From: Pseudomonadota bacterium
Lineage (GTDB): Bacteria; Myxococcota_A; Polyangia; GCA-2747355
Assembly (NCBI GenBank): GCA_016702545.1
Contig: JADJDT010000011.1
Coordinates: 28,725 to 92,724 of the forward strand
Direction: 5' to 3'
Length of the DNA stretch: 64,000 nt
How positions within the stretch are numbered: the stretch's first letter is position 1; each line of letters begins with the position of its first letter. Made by a program: the position numbers and the translations under genes. The notes under the pieces are model-generated. The model worked only from the letters and a program-made list of their open reading frames with translations, did no database searches and was not told the origin of the DNA. Below, piece after piece: positions 40,978 to 51,022 of this stretch.

Positions 40978-42861
40978 TCAAGCGCGCGTGGTCACTCGAC
41001 GGAGCCGCGTTCGAACAGCAAGCGGTGATCTTGCGGCCGAGCGGCGGCAGATCCGGTTCGAGGAAGAGCTCCAGCTGCTGGCAGAAAGAAGGCCTGTAAG
41101 CAGCTCCACGCTCCTAGTCATAGGCGACTTCCCGACCTCGCGCTGGAGCTCGACCTGCAAGAAGGAGGAGGGACCGCGCGACCCTCGACGTTGACCTGCG
41201 TCAGCGAGTAGCCGAGCAACGCGCAGCTGCCAGGCACGACCTGCCAGGCTGGAACTTGGCGTTGCCCCGGCGGGCGAAGTATTCGCGCGTGATCCATTGC
41301 GGCGTGAAACCGGTCTTCCAGGCGCCGACGTGCTGGTTGGGGCAAAGGATGTGTCGGATCTCGGGTATGCCCGCGAATTGGCGGAGCAGGAGGTTGGCTT
41401 GGTCGACACGGCGGCCGGTCGCGAAGGGCCAACGGGGCCGACGCCTTCGCTGCCCGTGCCCTCCGGTCGACGATGCTGGGGTTGGCGTGGCCCGCGCGGG
41501 GCAGCCAGAGCCAAGCCAACGCAGGCGGGAGGAGTGGCAGGATGAAACCCAGGATGCCGTAGCTGGGTTGTTCGCGAATGCAGGGTGGCGTCCGCACGCC
41601 GAAGCTGCGGATATCCACCGTCACCGGCTCGTCCACCACGTCAGGAGATCACGCGCGGCAAGACGATCGGGCGGATTGGGGGCAACGCCTGCCGGGCTCG
41701 AACTCCTGGTGATCGAAGATCAGACGGCGGCTGCCGGGCACGGCGTCGATACTGAGAAACAACAACGGCGCTGGCTCGGCAGTGAACTTCTCCAGTACCG
41801 GATCGGCGCCGTAGTGCTCGAGGTGGTTGACCCGGGCAGACCAGGCGTTCTCGGCATCCAGCACCGTCAAACGTCCGTCTTCACCCTGAATCGACGGGTG
41901 GCACATCGCCATGTCGTCGGTCACCGGCCGTAGCTGACAGGCGCGTGGAATCTCGAGGTACCGGCGTTCACCGCTGAGCACGTTCTCGCCGAGCAGCAGG
42001 CGTCCATCCGGTCCGCGGTGGATCATCTCCAGCATTTCGCTCTTGCCGCCCGCCGCTCTGCCCTCGTTAACGAAGGTGACGACGTTGTCGTAGGGCGCAA
42101 CTCACCTGCACGACGGAGCAATGGGCCAGATCCAGCCCTCCTTCTCCCCGCGGTTGATCAGCACGCCGTGGACGCCCTTCTTCGCGCTCGGACCGGGATA
42201 GAGGTTGGCGAGGCGAACATCTCGTGCAGGTCGCCCACGCGGTCGTGCACGACCACCTGCTTGCCAGCGAAGTGCGTGTGACGAAAGGGCGGCGCTGACG
42301 TAGAGCACGCTCCGGCAATCGAAGACCTCCAACTGGTCTCGGGGCGTGATGCCTTGGAGCATCGCCAGACCAGCGGCGAAGAACCCGCAGTTGGCCGGGA
42401 CGATCGCGATGCTGTGTCGATCCCGACCGACCGATGCCCGGCCTGAAGGCGAAGGCGGCGAGCGGCTGTTGCCAAGCGTCGAGCGTCGCTGCGCGCAGCG
42501 CCGAAAACTTCGTAGCCGAAGCGATCGCGGAACCGCACCTTGTTCGTCGGAGCGTCGTCGGCGATGAGCATGCAATCCGGATCCCGCCGGCGCATGTAGG
42601 GCTCCGGATACTGGACATTGATGCCGTTGCGCAGCCGCATCACCCGCGCCTCGACCACCGAGCGCCCATCCGGCAGATCGAAGCGCACGGTCATCTCGGC
42701 CGACGCCGTCTCCCCGACGGCCACGTCGAGCAGCTCATCCACGGTGTCGAACCACCGGATGCTCGGCGCGCGCGCCAACACAGCCTGCGCATCCTGGGGC
42801 AGCCGCAAGCGTTGCAGCAGTTGCAGCAAGTCCGTGGTGCGAGCACACTCGACGTGTCCAT
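40978..42861 (-). pseudogene. DUF4914-family protein, many frameshifts
   Basis: A long protein of about 620 residues in the intact family. Recognisable pieces in order are [178 protein letters not shown] and [12 protein letters not shown] recall DUF4914 proteins as annotated near PEP carboxykinase-like ATP enzymes; the function is not established. AAGGAGGG 12 nt upstream supports ATG 42861. At least eight frame changes. The exact 3' end is uncertain (40964-40992). Confidence 0.65.
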
Positions 42862-43313
42862 TGCCACTTACGACCCTCCTTTTCGACCTTCGAGCGCGAG
42901 TCTAGCACTGCGACGACACGCGGTAGAGCCGGCGCGCCTGCGTCGCCGATCGAGCACAATGACCGCTTCCAGCACCTTCGTCTGCGGCAGACAAGGGAGC
43001 TCGCGCGATTGGGTACTTGTGCCCATTGCCCGGGCGCGCGCGCCGCAAAGTTCTCCTCAGTGAGCCTCCGAGCCTCCGGGCCCCCTCCGTCCGTGAAGGC
43101 GGAGTCCACCGGCGGGCGTGCCAGGCACCGCGGGCGGGCTGCACGGGCTCATGCTTCTTCACGAACCCTGGTCCGGGACCTGTTGAACGGCGTCAATTAC
43201 CTGTGCCGGTTCGCGACAACTACCTGTGCCGGTTCCTGCCAGCGTGAATGGCCTCCGCGGCGACCGCGCGGGGGCCAAGGTGAGCGCCTTCAGGATCAGT
43301 CGCGCGCCCAGGT
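42862..43313. other. Intergenic stretch with two short repeats
   Basis: No gene is seen. TACCTGTGCCGGTTC occurs at 43198-43212 and 43221-43235 (23-bp period), just outside an IS21 istB remnant; IS21-type ends carry such multiple short repeats, so this may be the element's terminus. CTTCACGAACCC at 43157-43168 begins a motif also found near 34475 and, in degenerate form, near 46352. Confidence 0.5.
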
Positions 43314-43613
43314 TCAAGCTCCGTCCCTGGTGTCGCTGGCGTAGTTGTCGTCGCCGGCGCCCTTGCCCCTAGCCGCTGCCTTTCTCCGCTCCGCGACCTC
43401 GCCGCGGTAGGTCTTGACCTCGGCGAACTCCAGGATCACCGAGTGGTGCACGACGCGGTCGATCGCGGCCGCCGTCGTCATCGGGTCCTTGAAGATCTTG
43501 CCCCATTCCGAAAAGACCAAATTTGACGTGATCAGCATCGATCGCCGCTCATACCGCTCGGCCATCAGCGTGAAGAGCACGTCGACTTCGTCGGGGCCCG
43601 CGGCGGCCCTCAA
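43314..43613 (-). pseudogene. C-terminal fragment of an IS21-family IstB helper ATPase
   Basis: The peptide MAERYERRSMLITSNLVFSE followed by WGKIFKDPMTTAAAIDRVVH and HSVILEFAEVKTYR is the conserved end of IstB, the AAA+ transposition helper of IS21 elements (sensor-1 region SNLVFSEWG). The Walker A and B half and istA are missing; at 43613 the sequence changes into an M20 peptidase fragment, which is presumably the gene the element landed in or recombined with. Confidence 0.82.
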
Positions 43614-43616
43614 CCT

Positions 43617-43936
43617 GCGTGCGGCTGCTCACGACGATCTCGCAGCAACAAATGCCGCGCAGGCCGGCGGTGATGCTCGGCGTGCGCGGTCCCAGCATGT
43701 GCGTGTCGCTGACGACGACCACGTCGCACGCCAGCTCGCGGGCGCGCGCCCGCAGGAGCGGCGGCAAGTGCGGGCTGCCGATCTCCTCCTCGCCCTCGAG
43801 CAGCAGCTTGACGTTGACCGGACACCCTCCGCCGGCGCGCTGCCAGGCCTCGAGCACGGCCAGGTGGATGAAGAGCTGGCCCTTGTCGTCGGCCGCGCCG
43901 CGGGCGTAGAGCCGGCCCCGGCGCACAGGCGCGGCT
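43617..43936 (-). pseudogene. Internal fragment of an M20-family metallopeptidase
   Basis: The minus strand encodes GRLYARGAADDKGQLFIHLA, VNVKLLLEGEEEIGSPHLPP and CDVVVVSDTHMLGPRTPSIT. These contain the bridging metal ligand Asp (ADDKG) and the catalytic Glu-Glu pair of M20 dipeptidases/deacylases. Both ends are cut: the left by the IS21 remnant, the right exactly at the GGGGACCACCGAC left end of IS91-like element 2. Only about 105 residues of a normal 450 remain. Confidence 0.8.
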
Positions 43937-45860
43937 GGGGACCACCGACTGACCGCGCGACGCCGGCACGGGGTGGTGGCCGCCGGATACCGGGCCGAGA
44001 TCCGGACCGCTGAGGCCGCTGGGCGCGCCAACGCCTTGAAATCACAGCCGCGGCATCGCTGGTACAGATGGTGCGCTGGCGCAGTGCATGGCCGACGCCG
44101 CGCCGTGTCGTTGCTCCGCCGCGCCCGCCTGCGCCCCCACGCACCTACGTGCAGCGGCGACCCGAGCGGACAAGTGCTCTACCAACTCGTGCGCGAGCAG
44201 CTGGAAACCTTCCTCGAGCAGGGGACGCGCGCGTAGCGGCGCACGGCGAAGGCTACCCGCGCTACGTCGGAACAGACCTTTCGGCGCTACCTGCAATGCG
44301 GCATCCTGGCCCTACGGGTGCGCCAGGCTGCACTGCGCTGCATGCGGCCACGACCTGTTCGTGCCCCTTTTCGTGCAAATCGCGCGGCATTTGCCCCAGC
44401 TGTCAAGGGCGGCGCATGGGCGAGCTGGCTGCGACGCTGGTCGACACCCTGCCGCCCGCGCTACCGTATCGTCAGTGGGTGTTCACCTATCCCCACGCGC
44501 TGCGCCGGGCGATGGCACAAGAGCCGAAGCTGCTGACAGCGGTGCTCGGGCGCAGCCTACGCACGCTGGCGGCCTATCAGCGCCGCCGCGCTCGCGTTCT
44601 CGGCCTCGACGGCGTGCAGACGGCCGCCCTGTGCGCTGCAACGCTTCGGCTCCGCGATCAACCTCAACGTCCACGCCCACGTCATCGCCCCGGACGCCGT
44701 AGTTCGTCGTCGATGGCGAGGCGCTGCGTCCGATGGTGCTGCCGCCGCCGACCGACGCCGAGGTGGCCCAGGTGGCCCTGGGCGTGCACCGTCGTGTCTG
44801 CCGGCTCTTCGCACGTCGCCTCGAACAGGATGAGGCCGCCGCCGAGCGCGAGCCCACGCCGCTCGATAACGCGCGGTCGCCGAGGCGCTGGCCCCGCGCG
44901 CCGCTTGCTGCAAACCGAAGCCTGGCCGCCGCCGGCTCGCCCGCGCTGCGCTTCCGTCGACGGTTTTGGCGTCCACGCCAACGTCGCCCCTCACCGCTGA
45001 GGATCGTGCGGGACTGGAGCATCTCATCCGCTACGCCTTGCGCCCGCCCTTGCCCATACGCGGCTCAAGCGCCTGCCCTCCGGCCGTATCCGCTACCAAC
45101 TCCAGCGCCCCTGGTACGATGGTTCGACCCACCTCGAACTCGACCCGCTGGCGCTGATGCGTCGGCTGGCGTCACTCATCCCCCAGCCTTTTCAGCACAC
45201 CCTCCGCTACCACGGTCTGCTCGCGCCGCATGCCCAGCACCGCGCCAAGCTCGCCGCGCTGCTGCCCGCCGCGCCGCCGCTACCGCGCCCGCAGACGCCC
45301 CCGTCGCTGCGGCCCCACAAACGCCCCGGTCGCCGACGGCGTTCCGACCCGCACGCCCTCGCGCCGCCGCCCACGCCCCAGGCCACCGCCCGCCGCTGGC
45401 GCTGGGCCGCCCTGCTGCGCAGGGTCTTCAAAGTCGACGTCGCCTCGTGCCCCCGCTGCGGGCACCTGCCGAACTCATCGCGCTGATCGCCGAGGCCGTA
45501 GCGCTCAGCCGCATCCTCGACCACCTCGGTCGTGCCGCCCCACCGCCGCCTGAGCCCGCCCGCTTGCCCCAGCAGACCGAGTGCGACTTCGAGCCTCAGA
45601 CCATCGACCCCGACCCCGCCGACCCCCTCGCCCCATCCGCCCGCGCCCCGCCCGACGTCCTCTGGCTCTGTCTCCCCGACCGCTGACATCGTCCCCCAGG
45701 CGCGGCCTCTTCGCCGACCGCCCCTGGCCTCCTTGCGCCCTCGACCCGCCCCTCGGCCGACCTCCGCCTTGCCGAGCGCGCCTTTACCCGGCCTTGCCCC
45801 CTCGCACCGCCCCGCCATACCGCCCCCAGCCGCGCAGATCGGCTTTGGAGTTCCTACGCA
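43937..45860 (+). mobile_element. IS91-like element 2, nearly complete
   Basis: Bounded by GGGGACCACCGAC at 43937-43949 and AGATCGGCTTTGGAGTTCC...CGCA ending at 45860, 1924 bp. It contains a full but frameshifted HUH transposase (44130-45686). No terminal inverted repeat or target duplication is seen, as expected for rolling-circle IS91 elements. It sits between a truncated M20 peptidase gene on the left and a truncated gspC gene on the right, so it replaced or joined two unrelated loci. Confidence 0.8.
44130..45686 (+). pseudogene. IS91-family HUH transposase, frameshifted
   Basis: The N-terminal part reads VLYQLVREQLETFLEQGTRA and the zinc-binding segment LHCAACGHDLFVP / SCKSRGICPSCQGRRMGELA. 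YRQWVFTYPHALRRAMAQEP and LRTLAAYQRRRARVL follow. The HUH motif NVHAHVIAPDAV is at 44666-44701 with His codons at 44672 and 44678. The C-terminal part has RRLKRLPSGRIRYQLQRPWY-type sequence, HTLRYHGLLAPHAQHRAKLA, the zinc knuckle VASCPRCGH and [20 protein letters not shown]. Stop at 45684-45686. About seven frame changes. The start is uncertain. Confidence 0.8.
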
Positions 45861-46041
45861 TTCCGTGCTCGGCTGGATCTGAGGTGCCGCGATCGGGTCG
45901 ACCGGCGGCATGGGGCTGGCCTTTGGCACCGGCATCTTGGCGGCGATCAGCTCGGAGAGCGTACGGGCCGCGAAACTGGCCCCGAGCGCGATCAGCGCCA
46001 GGTGGATCACCCAGAAGTGCCTGCGAAAAAGCGCTTCCATC
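45861..46041 (-). pseudogene. gspC: N-terminal fragment of type II secretion protein GspC
   Basis: The minus strand from ATG 46041 reads MEALFRRHFWVIHLALIALG then ASFAARTLSELIAAKM and a Pro-rich linker. This matches the short cytoplasmic tail, single membrane helix and post-helix segment of GspC, the inner-membrane linker of the type II secretion system. GAGGGGGCG upstream is a fair SD; ATG 46052 is an alternative. The coding sequence ends exactly at the right end of IS91-like element 2. No other gsp gene is nearby. The assignment rests on 60 residues. Confidence 0.6.
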
Positions 46042-46507
46042 GCCCCCTCCAAGCGTCAGGTCCGAGGGGCGCCTCAACCCAGGTGACCGGCGGGCACAGG
46101 TGACCGGTCGGTAGGGTGTCGGCAGACCCGCGACGCAGCAGGTGTCAGCAAGCGCGATACCATCGCAGCAGCGCGCCTATCTGCCTGATTCTTCGGAGCG
46201 CGGTCGGTCACGCCGCCGCCTGCGCACAGGGACTGCGCCGATTTGGCAAAGAGCGCGGATCGGAACCCGCCATCCTGTCACGGCTAGGGGAACTCGTTCG
46301 TCCCCCCGAACCGTCATTCCCAGGATCCCAGGATCCGCACCAGCGTTGATTCTTCACGCACCCTCGTGACATGCCACGCGGGAGCTGCTGAACGCTCGCT
46401 TCCGCACGGCTCCACGCATCTGCGGACTCTGCATCGCGCATCAACCCGGGTTCGGGCTCCGGTCGCGTTCGGGATCCGGTCGGAGACGTGAGGCAGAGGC
46501 TGTCGTT
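46042..46507. other. 466-bp stretch without a recognisable gene
   Basis: Upstream of gspC and downstream of the Cys-rich lipoprotein gene. I see no conserved frame. The tract CTTCACGCACCC near 46352 followed by GGGAGCTGCTGAACG resembles the motif at 43157-43189. Confidence 0.4.
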
Positions 46508-47168
46508 CTAACCCCGGTCCGCGTTGGGCTGCGCCTGACACTTGCCCTGGATGCACGCTCCGGGAGCGGGTTCTGGGCCGGGAGATTCACAGTCAACGAA
46601 AAAACCTCTGCGACAGGCCTTGTTCCATTTCTCGGAAAGCGTTTTGAGGGTTTCGAGTTTGGTATCCGCACCCTGGCGTTGGTAGAAGGGCGTGCGGCAG
46701 TAGAGCTGAAACACGTCGAACCCGCCACTGCTGATAGTCGTGACGACGCACGTATCGTGATCGCTGCAGCTCTGAATCTGCGCGATGTGTTCTCGCGCCT
46801 GCGCTTCGACCTCTTGGCAGGCCGAGCAGCCGGTGCATTGGACCCAGCCGGCGGAGTACTGCCCGGGGCACAGTTCATCCAGGCGACCGCACCACCCAAC
46901 CGGGCACTTACGCGCGGCGCAGTCCAGGCCGACGAGGGCGTCGGTATTGCCCGATGCGTCCTTTGGCGTGGTGCCCATGTCTGACTGAGGGCGTGGGGAA
47001 GCATCGAATGCCGCACCGTCCACCCGACCGCCCTCGGTGAGGACTGCCCCCGTCCTTTGCGCTCTTCGCCATCGCAGCGTCGCTTGGCGGCCCGGAGCTC
47101 TTATGGTCCGAGCAACCGAACCAGCCCACGCAAGCGACGACGCAGAGTGGTTTGATCCATGGGTTCAT
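46508..47168 (-). pseudogene. Cysteine-rich lipoprotein, one frameshift
   Basis: From ATG 47168 the sequence MNPWIKPLCVVACVGWFGCS is a lipoprotein signal with lipobox VGWFGC, followed by an Asp/Ser/Lys-rich linker. Near 47030 the frame changes; the mature part then reads GLDCAARKCPVGWCGRLDEL, CPGQYSAGWVQCTGCSACQE and CSDHDTCVVTTISSGGFDVF to the stop at 46508. Twelve or more cysteines suggest disulfide-rich extracellular folding. Such Asp-linker lipoproteins are common in Myxococcota. No enzymatic motif is seen and I cannot assign a function. Confidence 0.6.
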
Positions 47169-47796
47169 GGTCGTCCCCCCTTTTCTTCCTGAGCCGCTGC
47201 CGCTTGAGCCGCTGCCGCTGGAGCCGGTGCCTCGTCGGCCCGTCGCGCGTGCAAGACCCACGTGGTCGCTTGCCCGGCTCTTCCGATGGGCTTCAACACT
47301 TTCGCTATGCGCGAAGCCCCCGATTCCCAAGCGGCGGCCCTCACGGCCCGTCCCCGCGCGCCCGCATCTTGACTGAAGGCGATGCGCGGCTCGGTCGCCA
47401 GCAAGGAACGGGCTAACCCGTCACGAGGAGGTCAAGATGCCGTTATCTTGAGGAGTTCCTGTCGCTCCTCGTCCACACGCTGCTCCCTGGTCGTGAGATG
47501 TGTGGCTTTTCCTCCACGATCCTCCTCGCGTACGCTCCCCCACGTGCACGCCTATCCGTGCGAGAAGGTCGTTTGATATCAGCCTATTGGGTCGATTTTC
47601 GCCCCGCGTGCGGGGCCCGTAGACTGAACTCAACAGCCCGGGCCTCGGCGGTGCCTCCACCCCACACGCGCGCAACCCCGACCCGAGAGGTCGGGTGCAG
47701 ATCGAGCGAAGTCATGCTGCTGCGCCCAGGTCTTGCGCGATGGGTGATCCTGCCCCCGCTCGAGTGGACGCCGAAGTGTTGATGTGACGGACCCGC
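47169..47796. other. 628-bp stretch without a recognisable gene
   Basis: Open frames here look like shadows. GGGGGG at about 47174-47181 is the SD of the lipoprotein gene on the minus strand. CTGCCGCTTGAGCC/GAGCCGCTGCCGCT repeats at 47190-47230 form a short purine/pyrimidine-patterned direct repeat. The right end joins IS91-like element 3 at 47797. Confidence 0.4.
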
Positions 47797-48218
47797 TCGC
47801 CTCGTGCCCCCGCTGCGGGCACCCGCTGCAACTCATCGCGCTGATCGCCGAGGCCGTAGCGCTCAGCCGCATCCTCGACCACCTCGGTCGTGCCGCCCCA
47901 CCGCCGCCCGAGCCCGCCCGCTTGCCCCAGCAGACCGAGTGCGACTTCGAGCCTCAGACCATCGACCCCGACCCCGCCGACTCCCCTCGCCCCATCCGCC
48001 CGCGCCCCGCCCGACGTCCTCTGGCTCTGTCTCCCCGACCGCTGACATCGTCCCCCAGGCGCGGCCTCTTCGCCGACCGCCCTGGCCTCCTTGCGCCCTC
48101 GACCCGCCCCTCGGCCGCCCTCCGCCTTGCCGAGCGCGCCTTTACCCGGCCTTGCCCCCTCGCACCGCCCCGCCATACTGCCCCCCAGCCGCGCAGATCG
48201 GCTTGGAGTTCCTACGCA
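47797..48218 (+). mobile_element. IS91-like element 3, 3'-terminal fragment
   Basis: From 47797 the sequence matches the end of element 2: the transposase zinc knuckle ([13 protein letters not shown]), [20 protein letters not shown], a stop at 48043-48045, then 150 bp to the terminal AGATCGGCTTGGAGTTCCT at 48195-48218 (one T shorter than the other copies). About 422 bp remain. One indel near 47985 breaks the last codons. Confidence 0.8.
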
Positions 48219-48299
48219 TGCAACGCAACCCACCGAGGCCTATGGGGAAACCGTGCCTACGATGCCTCCGGCCTCGTCAAAGTCGGGCCCCAGCCACGC

Positions 48300-48324
48300 A
48301 GATTGGCTTTGGAGTTCCTACGCA
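48300..48324 (+). mobile_element. Second, solo IS91-like terminus
   Basis: AGATTGGCTTTGGAGTTCCT...CGCA at 48300-48324 repeats the element end found 105 bp upstream at 48195-48218, with one substitution. Only the terminal 25-35 bp are present. A truncated tail-tube gene begins immediately after it. Confidence 0.75.
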
Positions 48325-48580
48325 TACCGAGGACCGCGACCTGTTCGACTGGTTCCAGGACGTCGCCATCACCTCGAGCCCCCTCGGGCTCACCGACGTC
48401 AACTACAAGCGCAACCTCGACGTCGTGCAGCAGGACCGCGACGGCGTGACCCTGCGCCGCTGGTCGCTCTCGCGCGCTTGGCCGATCAAGTTCCTGGCCG
48501 GCTATTGGGAGAACGAGAGCGACGAGAACGTCATCGATCAGGTAACGCTCACGTACGACTTCTTCGAGCTGGTGCAGTAG
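48325..48580 (+). pseudogene. C-terminal fragment of a contractile-tail tube protein (T4 gp19-like)
   Basis: The plus-strand frame reads [55 protein letters not shown] and [19 protein letters not shown], ending at 48580. This is the C-terminal two thirds of the small tube protein shared by phage tails and extracellular contractile injection systems (T4 gp19 / Afp1-Pvc1 family), with the conserved RWxxxxAWPxKF and VxxxxLxYxxFE patterns. The N-terminal part is missing because the IS91-like terminus lies directly before it. No other tail gene is close. Confidence 0.75.
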
Positions 48581-48586
48581 GAGGCT

Positions 48587-49275
48587 CTAGGGCCCCGGAC
48601 GCCCTGGCCGCTGATTGCACTGCCATACGAACACCCGCCCAACCGTTCTCACCCCAAGCACCGCAGGTACGCACGCAAGTAGGGTCGTGTCCACGGCATG
48701 CTTCACGCCACCCTGCATCGGGACGCGGGCCTCGAAGTCTGGGAAGTGGGTACCCAGATCGGCAACGACGAGCGTGCCCTTTGGATTCTGTGGATCACGG
48801 CTGAAGAGCGCGGCGAACGCCTTGCGCTGATTATCGGCCGCGGCGGACCGGGGATGCCCGTTGTCGAAGAGATCAGCTTCGACGTCGGCGCGGCACCCCA
48901 GCACAACGAAGCACGCGTTCAGGTTCGACGTCTGACCTCAACGACGCGGATCGCGTCTTGAACGATGTCGAGGCGCGTCTTCTGCCTGTCGAACTCCGCA
49001 CCCGGCCACTTCACCTCTACGACGCCGTACCAAGTGTTGACGGAATCCGCCCACGGGACCAGCGCGAGGTCCACGCGCTTCTTGGTGTTCGTCCAGTTCA
49101 ACGGTTGCTGCGCGATAGCAACGCGCCAAGCAGCCTGCGCTCGGAGAATCTGGGTGAGGGCGAGCCGAGCGGAGTCTTCGCCGTGCAGGGCAGCCGTACC
49201 CTCCGCGTTGCGCAGCTGCAGCCACCCCGCAAGGCCCGATCCAATCAGTTCCGCAAGCTCGGCGCGCGTCGTCAT
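48587..49275 (-). pseudogene. Hypothetical protein with a possible PD-(D/E)xK nuclease motif, frameshifted
   Basis: From ATG 49275 the first part reads [20 protein letters not shown] and [20 protein letters not shown] then [18 protein letters not shown]. The Asp in RVDLAL and the E-V-K of VVEVKW have the spacing of a restriction-endonuclease-like active site, but this is pattern reading only. Near 48915 the frame shifts and continues [18 protein letters not shown] ... [20 protein letters not shown] to the stop at 48587. About 228 residues in all. I do not recognise the family. The converging tail-tube fragment ends 6 bp away. Confidence 0.5.
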
Positions 49276-49699
49276 GATCGTGGACTCGTAACATGCACCT
49301 GTCCCTCCTGTCCCCCGTTCGCCGTCTCCCGGGCTTTGCCCCCGAGGAGGCAGGGCATAGCAGACCTCATCACGTGCCCTTCGGGGCTCTCGGGCCGCGT
49401 TCGCGGCATGAAGGTTCGCGAGGAGCGTGTCCTGGCTGACCGCGAGCTCGCCAAGAACGGCGGGGCAGATCGACGAGCTGCGCGGCTCGTGCTGAGGAGA
49501 CCCTCGACCCGGGGCCCTACGTCTTCGGCGAGGGCGGCAAGGTCGAAGGGGGCAAGGTGCTCCAGGGCGACCGCTTCTTCGCCCTGCTCGCCGAGGGCAT
49601 GGGCGTGCAGGACCTGCCGTTCACGCGCCCGACGCGACCGGGGACCGCAGCGCCGCGAGCCCCGGCGAGCGACGCCATAGCGCGCGCCAGCGCAGTTGG
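49276..49699. other. Stretch with an unassigned coding fragment
   Basis: On the plus strand 49500-49635 keeps an open, coding-like frame: [20 protein letters not shown] followed by [21 protein letters not shown] cannot assign it; both ends merge into other sequence. The remainder shows no gene. Confidence 0.35.
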
Positions 49700-50455
49700 G
49701 TTCACTCCGGGAATCCCGGGCCGGTTCAGTCCAGCGCCACAACGTGCCGTCGGCGCGAATGCCGTAGCTCGCCGCCGCGACTCTTCCGCTGGAGGAGAGG
49801 AACTCGGCTGCGGAGCGCACCTGCTTCCAGTCGCTCGCCGTCCCGACCTGTTTCAGGGGGTCGTTTGGCTTGTTCTGGAACCAGCACCAGAGGCTGCCGT
49901 CCAATCGGATGCCTTGCCCTGGGTCATCACGCTTCGACCGGTCGTGGTGCCGTCGCCGAGCTGGCCGAAGCGGTTCTTTCCCCAGCAACGCATGTCGCCT
50001 TGCGCGTCGATGCGCCACAGGTGCTCCGCGCCGGCGCCGATGCGCCGCAGCCCCGCCCGCTCGCAGGCTTTCCCGTTCCAGACCTGGCCCGGGCCACAGC
50101 CGCAGAAGTACCCGCCCGCCAGATTCAGGCATTCGTCACCGGCCGTGCACGCCGCCGCTCCGACCACACACTCGTCGATATCCGCGCAGGTCACGCCGTC
50201 GCCGGAGAAGCCCGCGTTGCACACGCAGCGGGGCGCGCCCGGACTCAGCTAGCAAGTGACGTCTTCGGCGCGCAGGTGGTTGGGCACGCAAGGGAGGCGT
50301 CCGGCACCGCGCCGTCGGAGGCAGCGTCGCTGTGGGCCGCGTCGGGCGAAGCATCTCTGGAGCCGGACGGGTCGGAGGTGCAGCCGCAGGCCAAGAAGCA
50401 GGATCGACACCACGAGGGGCGCCTCGTCTCCTCCTCTTTGGAGCCAGTTCATATT
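49700..50455 (-). pseudogene. Lipoprotein with an EGF-like domain and RCC1-type repeats, frameshifted
   Basis: Minus-strand pieces give a hydrophobic start VVSILLL with a following ACGCTSDPSGSRDASPDAAH linker, then an EGF-like domain CNAGFSGDGVTCADIDECVV ... CTAGDECLNLAGGYFCGCGPG (calcium-binding DIDEC pattern). RCC1/BNR repeats follow: EHLWRIDAQGDMRCWGKNRF, GQLGDGTTTGR, RLDGSLWCWFQNK and IRADGTLWRW. Surface proteins of this design are typical of Myxococcota. Breaks lie near 50255 (stop codons) and 49905; the C-terminal repeats are lost near 49700, where unrelated sequence begins. Confidence 0.65.
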
Positions 50456-50476
50456 TGGCCAGGGTGCGAGCGGCGA

Positions 50477-51022
50477 TCAGCCCGGTCGGTGCCCGCGTTT
50501 TCTATTGAGGGTCGGGGACTGGGGAACTGGGGGCTTCCTGAGTGCGGACCCAAGGAAGATGGATCCGGTCACGAGCGGGACAAGGCCAACGAAGAACGCC
50601 CCGGCAAACAATCCGGCAACAAACGCGAAGCCCCTATAATTGAGATAACTTTCCACGATCAGGCTCCCCATGAACCAGAGCATGCTGATGGCGAAAAGGC
50701 CGATCAAACTGGCGCCCGCAAAGGACCACCAGCTTGAGACCGCCACGCCTCTCTCGCGGGAGATCAGCCGAGCATACAGCATGCAACCGACGCCCGGCGC
50801 GAAGAGCGCCAGCCAGAGCAGAAACCTTGCCCTAGGGGCATCGGAGCCGCTGAACACGGTCGCGAACACTCCGACAAGAATCGATAGGAAGGGATCGGCG
50901 AAGCTGCGGTCGGCGTCTCCACAGACCCCGGCTTCGAGCCGCCGGGCCTCCATGCCGCGCGCTTCTGCCGCCCCGCAGCCAGCAGTGCAAGCTTCATCCT
51001 TATAGTTGTGACAGACCGTCAC
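50477..51022 (-). CDS. Putative membrane protein, N-terminus uncertain
   Basis: An open frame of 181 residues. After a Cys/Ala-rich start that belongs to the upstream secreted protein (TVCHNYKDEACTAGCGAAEA), residues 45-165 have four hydrophobic helices: ADPFLSILVGVFATVFS, FLLWLALFAPGVGCMLYA, SSWWSFAGASLIGLFAISML and FVAGLFAGAFFVGLVPLV. No family is recognised. It may be a separate membrane protein with an internal start or the tail of the gene at 50990-51494 read through. Confidence 0.4.
   Translation of the reverse strand: MTVCHNYKDEACTAGCGAAEARGMEARRLEAGVCGDADRSFADPFLSILVGVFATVFSGSDAPRARFLLWLALFAPGVGCMLYARLISRERGVAVSSWWSFAGASLIGLFAISMLWFMGSLIVESYLNYRGFAFVAGLFAGAFFVGLVPLVTGSIFLGSALRKPPVPQSPTLNRKRGHRPG

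Noticed and set aside
44682..44981. Minus-strand open frame inside IS91-like element 2
   Set aside because: Shadow of the transposase; no motif and no conservation beyond the plus-strand protein.
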